Below are positions 48,760-54,804 of a stretch of 54,804 nt of DNA, in pieces. Origin of the DNA: a virus; IMG/VR virus record IMGVR_UViG_3300012920_000051, positions 1 to 54,804 of that record; one strand, written 5' to 3'. The translations under genes and the position numbers were made by a program. Position 1 is the stretch's first letter. The number at the start of each line of letters is the position of its first letter. The notes under the pieces were generated by a model. That model made no database searches, was not told the DNA's origin, and worked only from the letters and a program-made list of their open reading frames with translations.

Positions 48760-50177
48760 TGACGATGGACAACCTTTGGCAATTTAGATTCGTAGATTCT
48801 TTTGGCGATCTTGGCCGAAGGTTAGATACGCTTGGAAAAGAAAACCCCATCGTCGTAGAGAGCTACCCTTATCCCGACAAGACAATCTCTGCATTAGAAG
48901 GTAATGTTTCTCTTGGCGACCCTTGCGCCATTGTAAGATTCAATGTTCCGGCTACCAACGCCGTTACCCTCACCGGCCGGACACGCATACTCTGCTCTAG
49001 CGTCAAATTCGTTCGTGACCCCGAGGAGCTAAACACCTCACTACGAGACATCACTGATAAAGAGTTCAATCTCGATCCCGCAGATACAGACACTCAATAC
49101 ACTACAGTGGTCACTTCGCCTGCGTCTACTATGGTGTATGTCTCTATCTGCTTCGAGGCAGATAGTGGTATTTGGTATTTTAGCCCTCAATACCTCATGG
49201 GTCGCACACTGATTCGTAGACCTATAGGGATGTGGGGAGATCGTCTCTTCGCTTCGATGCCTGTATATCAACAAGCACAAGACGACAATAATGAAGACAC
49301 ACTTCTTCGTATATTTAAGCTGTTTGGATCTTCTCTGGATGATGCCTACTCTAGGATAAGCAGACCTTACTCTGCTTACGACTATGAGCGCATCGACGCA
49401 GCAGTCTTGCCCTTTATAGATCGGCTTATTGGTTGGCCTACCAACTTTGAGCTTCCTGAAGACCTGCGACGAAGAGAAACAGGAAGCGCCGTTGATTTAT
49501 GGAAAGCTAAGGGGTCTTCGCGCGCCCTAGAGCTCGTTATGCAGCGCACGATAGGATGGGATGTAGAAATATTTGAAGGTTGGAGGCATGTTGCTCGCAC
49601 CGCCTACAGAACATTAGAGCGACCCGCTGATTGGATAGAGGGTGAAATTGACTTAGACTCGCAACTACCTGCTGATCAACAACCTACAGGTATATGGGAT
49701 GACTTATCCGCTAATCAATTAATGACATGGAGCGCCCGAGATGGCGTCCCATTTAATAGCGTAAGCAGTACCATTCTTGTCTTGCCCTCTCCCGACAACG
49801 ATTGGAAGAATACAAACGGAGTCCTAATACGCCTCTATCCGTCGCCAACCGCAAAGACCACGCTTACTCGTCTAGCGATTGCTAAGGCTAAGAACCTCAT
49901 TCCCTTGTTCGTCTTACACTCAGCAGACGTGTACTTCGCTATTGTTGACTCCTATCAGGAGACGATGAAAATAGGCTTCTCGTCTGAGTTTGACGATGAC
50001 TTTGGTAGCAGGCACGCCAACGACATTCGCCTTGACATTTTAGACCACATATCCAAGACTAAGAGCGATAAGTGTCTACTCAAGACATGGACATTGCCTG
50101 AACAGAGTACGACCAACGATACGAAATACCGCCTATATCACAGCGAAATAGAATTCACCTGCGATGCAGAAGCCTAA
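48759..50177 (+). CDS. Baseplate gpI-like tail protein
   Basis: This 472-aa protein contains a central region (PFIDRLIGWPTNFELPEDL, then AVDLWKAKGSSRALELVM) typical of phage tail proteins of the gpI/TIGR02242 type, which bridge wedge and fibres. The N-terminal 150 residues are a beta-rich addition. It lies directly after the J-like gene, the usual order. Confidence 0.78.
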   Translation: MTMDNLWQFRFVDSFGDLGRRLDTLGKENPIVVESYPYPDKTISALEGNVSLGDPCAIVRFNVPATNAVTLTGRTRILCSSVKFVRDPEELNTSLRDITDKEFNLDPADTDTQYTTVVTSPASTMVYVSICFEADSGIWYFSPQYLMGRTLIRRPIGMWGDRLFASMPVYQQAQDDNNEDTLLRIFKLFGSSLDDAYSRISRPYSAYDYERIDAAVLPFIDRLIGWPTNFELPEDLRRRETGSAVDLWKAKGSSRALELVMQRTIGWDVEIFEGWRHVARTAYRTLERPADWIEGEIDLDSQLPADQQPTGIWDDLSANQLMTWSARDGVPFNSVSSTILVLPSPDNDWKNTNGVLIRLYPSPTAKTTLTRLAIAKAKNLIPLFVLHSADVYFAIVDSYQETMKIGFSSEFDDDFGSRHANDIRLDILDHISKTKSDKCLLKTWTLPEQSTTNDTKYRLYHSEIEFTCDAEA

Positions 50178-50195
50178 CTCTATAGGAGTAGAGCC

Positions 50196-50789
50196 ATGAT
50201 CCAACAGATGCCTAAAATCTTAAGCGGTAAATGGCGTGATCGCCTCTATCGTGACAATCAGCTTGTGTCCGACACTGGAGAGCGATCTAATCAAATTCAA
50301 AATGGTGCTTATGTAGCGGTTGCCTCGCTCTTAGCTAATCAATTCGATATCGCAAGGGTGCCTGTCGAGACTCCAACGACATACGGCATTAGCTATATTG
50401 ATTATGGCTCTGGAGATCCCTCTTGGGATTTACCCGGCGCTGTAATCAACCAACCTGTGGATGCAACGCAGATCGCCAATGCGACTTATAGGCAAACCAT
50501 CTCACAAAATCAGATCACCTTTGTTCCTGTGGGCGACCCCTTTGGTGGAAACGGCATTAGCTTAGAGCCTACCAATCGCATTCGCATCTCGCTCACTCTT
50601 GAAGAATTAGAGTTTGTAGGACAGCTTAGAGAGTTTGGGCTGTTCTGTCGTTACGGTGACAACGCGGCAGATCAATCACAGGTCAATCAAGGCTTGATCT
50701 TCAATTGGGTTACGCACCCGCTCATTGACAAAGATGATAGCTTGCGTTTAGAGCGCGTTATTGAAATCACTATAGAGAATTGTAACTGA
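50196..50789 (+). CDS. Unknown tail/fibre-attachment protein
   Basis: This 197-aa protein has AGGAG before ATG 50196. It is beta-rich with many Gln and Asn (NRIRISLTLEELEFVGQLREFGLF). Similar small beta-rich proteins between gpI and fibre genes often attach fibres. No family can be named. Confidence 0.5.
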   Translation: MIQQMPKILSGKWRDRLYRDNQLVSDTGERSNQIQNGAYVAVASLLANQFDIARVPVETPTTYGISYIDYGSGDPSWDLPGAVINQPVDATQIANATYRQTISQNQITFVPVGDPFGGNGISLEPTNRIRISLTLEELEFVGQLREFGLFCRYGDNAADQSQVNQGLIFNWVTHPLIDKDDSLRLERVIEITIENCN

Positions 50790-50800
50790 AAGAGGATAAG

Positions 50801-53800
50801 ATGTCTGATACTCCAACGCCCAACCTATCCACTCAAGGCACATTTGATCGGAGAAATCTCTATAAGAATGTCCGATTCCAACAAGGCAAACCTGTTTTAG
50901 ACACAGAGCTAAACGACGCACAAGACATGTCGCTCGAAGAGGTGTTCGCTAAGGCGCGTTTAGATACTCGATTTAGCGGTGTAGAAACCTCTCCCTTTGA
51001 GTTCGCTGTCCTCCCGGCAGATGTAGCGCCTGCCTCTGTCCTCAACGAGGATAACTTTGCTATCACTCTAGGGCGATTGCCTACGCGCGGGGGCATCATT
51101 GATACGGACAGTCTACATCAGATCGCTGAAGATCAATGGACTATCCCCTACGATGGATTCTTGTACACGCAAAACGGAGGCAACTCTCCTGATGCGTTTG
51201 GCAACTACGTCTTCAAGGGCTTCGTATCAGACACTGATCCAACTGCTACTACCACTAAGTTGGTCGATCTATCTAAGAACTACGGCGCTCATCATCTTCT
51301 CGTAGAGTCTACGACGGCATTCACCATTACGGATGGCTTACAACCTAAGACGTTAAATGTTAAAACCGGCGGTTGTCGCGTCATGTTCACGAATGCCGTA
51401 AATCAGGCTAACGTGAATGTGCCTGTTGAGATTACAGGCGTTAGCGGAACTACCTTGGTATTCAATGCACTGCCCGCAGACATCAAGGTAGGCGATGAAT
51501 ACATTATCTTACCGCCCAATATGTTGGCGCAATCTCGCAACTCTTGGGACTCTGCTGATAACTATGAAACGGTTATTGGGGCTGAAGACAACCCGCTACA
51601 GGTGATCTTCATCAATTCTTGGCAAGAAGACATCTCGTCAAATGAAGACAGTAACATCGAGAACCCGAACATTGGCACCGAGACTAGCCATAGGACTCAA
51701 TTGCGCTGGACTGCGCGAATCGCGCACATCTATGGAGATGCAATCACCACGCTCGCTACAGATCTCTCCGATCTAGGGGAGCATAGCTTCGCGTCATCAG
51801 CGCGTGACTTAATTAAGACGCTGATTACCACACAGGAATTTACTCTTGGATCAGACCAAGACTCTTCTTGGAACATTGGCGTTAATGGATTCACACAACA
51901 GACTCTGTTACTGTCATCGGGTGATTCTGTATACGACTCGTCTGAAGACCTAGCGCTACGAGATCGTCCGCGTTCTGTCATGGGTACTCAAAAGGTGTCT
52001 TCCCCTGTCGTTCGCAAGATGGGCGATGATGGGCTGATCAACTTTGATATCCTTAAGGCGCTTGTAGGGTTGCACTCAACACAAGGGAGCGACGTTGCCT
52101 ATGACCGCTTCCTTAGTGATCAGACAATCTTGTCTTTGTTTAGCGCCCCATCAAAGCGCCTACACCAAGAGTACCTATATGGCGGTGCGCGCCTGTCTAC
52201 CCTTCAGGACTACGCTAATAACGCAGCTCCTGCGGGTAAAGATGTGCTGTCTCCTGTGTTTTGGATGTTCAACTACGATCCGAATCACTTAGGTAATCTC
52301 AACGTAGCAGACGGCGCGCAAGCGACCATTCCTCGCTTCTGGAAGAACCCACTAACTAGCGCTAACGCAAATGGATTCTTCACGCAGGTAGCAGGCTCTG
52401 ATCTTTATAGTGTACAGCCTTCCATCTTCATCAACCCTCCAAGGGTCTATCTTAAAGCGAGCGACGCCTCTACAGAGATTCTACGTGCGCGTCAAGCATT
52501 CTATGGCGCTACGCCTCATCGCATGATGGATCAACTTAGGGGTGTATATGCGCCTCTTGTCGAATCTAAGCTGTCTCTGTCTGAAGGCGAGACTCTTCGC
52601 CAAGTACTGTTCAACTCCCTAGATGGACGTTTAGACTCTTACGACAACATGCTCTTGGCAATCATGGGTCAAGCGGGCATTACCCAACTTCGCTCTGCGG
52701 GAGACGCGGGGTCATCTCAATCTTCTGGAGTCTACCGCGTCCTTAGCTGCGGAAACTCTCTGCTAAAAGATACCCACGCCGTAGGCATCGCAAGCTCAGG
52801 GACAACTTATCGACAGGCAGAAAATGCGTCTGCTGATTGGATCTCTGCGACCAACTACGGCGATAGCCGTTTGACATTTGGCACGATTGACTTTGAAGAT
52901 CCTCTCTACGCTGAGAATGGGGCTTGGCCTGTCTCCGGAGAAAATCTTGGCGACACGCGCCCACAGCTGTCTTCTCCGGAATCATCCTACAAGGTAAGAG
53001 AGCTCACGAACGGCTCTTACTCTGTTTCATATAATGACGACGCGCTTGGGTGGAACCGCGTAAAGAGCGCAGACGAACAACGTAAGTGGCACGAGGGTAT
53101 CGCTCAAGCTAAGGCGTTCCGCGATTCCTTCAATCTCCGCAAGCTCGCGATCAAGACAACTGCTCACGCTGAAGGCGATCTCTTCACGATTGATCAGCCT
53201 CTTTGGTTTAAGGCGTTTGACTCTAACGCGGATATCTTGACGTTCATCCGAGATAACATTGTTGTTGGCCCAGGCGACGCAGACATTCTCGACGAAGGCT
53301 TCTTTACTGCGTTATCTAATATTAGCTTTGGCGGGATCACGCCTCTCGCAAGCAGTGTGTCTGCGATCCGTACACAGCTCGCTGATGTAGAGAGTAATGG
53401 CCCTATGGGAATTACCTCTTCTGCGGGTACCTCTTACTCGCCTGAGCTTGGCTCTACTGGGCAATCTCCGCTCACTAAGGCATTAGGTCATGTAGCGACC
53501 AACACTACGCTCTTGCCCTTCTTAGCGAATATTAGTGGCTCGTCTTCAATTAGCCGTATTGATCAGGGCTCGTCGCCTTATTTAGATGACATCTTTAACC
53601 TGTCTAACTATTACACAGACATGGACGCCTCGTCCGCTAAGATGCTTGAACCGCTTAAGGGTGCTTGGGGTCGGAGAAAGATCACATTAGATGATCTCAT
53701 CACGGCAAGCCAAAACGCAGGGAGCAATCCGGGCAAAGAGGGTTTGTATATGCCTTCTACGTCTTTGGACTCAAACCGCGCTACTGCTCTTAGGCTTCGC

Positions 53801-54804
53801 TACCACATCGGTGATTTCTATCCAGGAGAAACTGATGCAAACGGTGTCCCTTCAAATCTCCTTGTAGACAGCCTCAACCTGTTTATACGCATAGAGCCAC
53901 TGAGCTTTGCTCATTGGATGACGATGCCTAAGCACCAACACTCTATCTTAGAGGGCTCTATGGATCTAAGTGAAGCGATTGCGACGCTCTTAGACCTCTC
54001 TAATGGACGTGGTATCCCCGATCACCTGTATACGCTTACAAGCGCCTTTGCTTCGCGCACAGACACTTCTGATTACCTCTTCATCGACGAATCAGAGGGC
54101 AACGTGATTCCGAGGGCAGCGCTCGATCTTAATAGCTTTGCGCTGTCTAAAAATGAGCCTGAGATCATTATCAATGGCACGTATACCCTTCAAGAGGCAC
54201 ACGCTCGCTATTACAACTCTGAGATCGCTCTCGCGTTTAGAGAAATAAACTCAGAGCTATTCTCTGCCCCCGGCAACCAAGATGGTCCTAATGGCACTGA
54301 TATCATATTTGCGGTCATCTTAGGCAATGAGATTGACATCACTTCTGTGTTCCCTGCCGGTGGTGATGCCTTTACAATAGATAACTATTTCCAAGAGATT
54401 GGGGTAGAGGCAAACAACGGTCAATATAACCTATTAGCAAAGTGGATATCAGGAGATCAATGGAAGCCATTGTTTGATCGCTGGGCTTCTGCACGCAACC
54501 GACCGCTCTCAGCGGACGTGCTCGCTGATCCATCTTTGACCGAGACGGCGCTAAAAGACTTCTATCTCGCTGTAGCGTCGCACCTTAAAGATGTACTTAG
54601 CTCGTTTATGTACAACTCCTCGACGATCTCTAAGGCATTAGACGGCCTTATCGACTCAGGAGCTTTGCGCTCTGATAAGCTTTATGATGTGATCGCAGAC
54701 TTAAAGAATCCTAATAATCCTGCGACAAGCGGATTGGCTACCACTACGCCAATCATTAGCCGTTGGCTTTCAAACTTATCACCAACTGCGATTAAGCGGA
54801 TGTA
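50801..54804 (+). CDS. Very large tail/baseplate protein (partial at window end)
   Basis: From ATG 50801 (AGAGGATAAG upstream) the frame stays open for about 1334 codons and leaves the window. The N-terminus, FDRRNLYKNVRFQQGKPV then LDTELNDAQD, resembles the start of large phage baseplate and tail proteins that carry an F-Q-x-G-x-P-x5-ELN pattern. The remainder is a mix of beta-rich and helical segments with many Ser, Asn and Asp, as in host-contact proteins. It is the last visible gene of the baseplate operon. Confidence 0.72.
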   Translation, partial: MSDTPTPNLSTQGTFDRRNLYKNVRFQQGKPVLDTELNDAQDMSLEEVFAKARLDTRFSGVETSPFEFAVLPADVAPASVLNEDNFAITLGRLPTRGGIIDTDSLHQIAEDQWTIPYDGFLYTQNGGNSPDAFGNYVFKGFVSDTDPTATTTKLVDLSKNYGAHHLLVESTTAFTITDGLQPKTLNVKTGGCRVMFTNAVNQANVNVPVEITGVSGTTLVFNALPADIKVGDEYIILPPNMLAQSRNSWDSADNYETVIGAEDNPLQVIFINSWQEDISSNEDSNIENPNIGTETSHRTQLRWTARIAHIYGDAITTLATDLSDLGEHSFASSARDLIKTLITTQEFTLGSDQDSSWNIGVNGFTQQTLLLSSGDSVYDSSEDLALRDRPRSVMGTQKVSSPVVRKMGDDGLINFDILKALVGLHSTQGSDVAYDRFLSDQTILSLFSAPSKRLHQEYLYGGARLSTLQDYANNAAPAGKDVLSPVFWMFNYDPNHLGNLNVADGAQATIPRFWKNPLTSANANGFFTQVAGSDLYSVQPSIFINPPRVYLKASDASTEILRARQAFYGATPHRMMDQLRGVYAPLVESKLSLSEGETLRQVLFNSLDGRLDSYDNMLLAIMGQAGITQLRSAGDAGSSQSSGVYRVLSCGNSLLKDTHAVGIASSGTTYRQAENASADWISATNYGDSRLTFGTIDFEDPLYAENGAWPVSGENLGDTRPQLSSPESSYKVRELTNGSYSVSYNDDALGWNRVKSADEQRKWHEGIAQAKAFRDSFNLRKLAIKTTAHAEGDLFTIDQPLWFKAFDSNADILTFIRDNIVVGPGDADILDEGFFTALSNISFGGITPLASSVSAIRTQLADVESNGPMGITSSAGTSYSPELGSTGQSPLTKALGHVATNTTLLPFLANISGSSSISRIDQGSSPYLDDIFNLSNYYTDMDASSAKMLEPLKGAWGRRKITLDDLITASQNAGSNPGKEGLYMPSTSLDSNRATALRLRYHIGDFYPGETDANGVPSNLLVDSLNLFIRIEPLSFAHWMTMPKHQHSILEGSMDLSEAIATLLDLSNGRGIPDHLYTLTSAFASRTDTSDYLFIDESEGNVIPRAALDLNSFALSKNEPEIIINGTYTLQEAHARYYNSEIALAFREINSELFSAPGNQDGPNGTDIIFAVILGNEIDITSVFPAGGDAFTIDNYFQEIGVEANNGQYNLLAKWISGDQWKPLFDRWASARNRPLSADVLADPSLTETALKDFYLAVASHLKDVLSSFMYNSSTISKALDGLIDSGALRSDKLYDVIADLKNPNNPATSGLATTTPIISRWLSNLSPTAIKRM

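Overview
The window is part of the genome of a tailed double-stranded DNA phage (Caudoviricetes) with a contractile tail. The evidence is a complete contractile-phage morphogenesis series: large terminase, portal, MuF-like protein, scaffold, HK97-fold capsid, connectors, sheath, tube, a frameshifting chaperone, tape measure, hub, spike, gp25, gpJ and gpI-like baseplate proteins, and fibres. Adenosylcobalamin-dependent ribonucleotide reductase, ThyX, MazG and RusA point to a lytic phage that manages its own nucleotide supply. The host cannot be read with confidence. Both window ends cut through genes.

Layout: 0-10.5 kb holds the tail of a gene of unknown function, a PhoH-like ATPase, a minus-strand amidase endolysin, ThyX, class II ribonucleotide reductase, small unknown proteins, a sliding-clamp-like protein and a zinc-ribbon/J-domain-like protein. 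From 10.6 to 15.6 kb the proteins are mostly unknown, and the block ends in a strong terminator. From 15.6 to 20.0 kb lies a highly unusual module: two regions that look like long structured RNAs (about 15.64-16.06 and 17.34-18.04 kb) alternate with two coding/leader/operator domains (16.07-17.33 and 17.99-19.96 kb). In those two domains the + strand almost completely lacks the dinucleotides AG and GG, so G follows only C or T. From 20.0 to 22.9 kb are RusA, two minus-strand membrane/coiled-coil proteins (probable lysis accessories), a ribbon-helix-helix regulator, a transglycosylase-like protein and MazG. From 22.9 to 54.8 kb is the head, tail and baseplate operon.

Regulation: two main promoter-like families recur. 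One is a sigma70-type family, TTGCTA-N17-TATTAT, usually followed by an inverted repeat at the transcript start. The other is a phage-specific 30-bp motif, AAAACTA-N10-TGTA, found 14 times, mostly before structural genes and sometimes touching the start codon; its geometry recalls an activator box plus a -10 element. A smaller TTGAAA-N17 pair precedes two unknown operons and contains AACGATACGG, which resembles an element repeated through the AG-poor module.

The strongest candidates for new biology are the AG/GG-free module with its embedded structured RNAs, repeated GGGTAACGATACGC elements and TTGTACA/CGAACGAT operator clusters, and the phage-specific promoter motif. All functional readings of the AG/GG-free module are inference; the dinucleotide depletion itself is read directly from the sequence.
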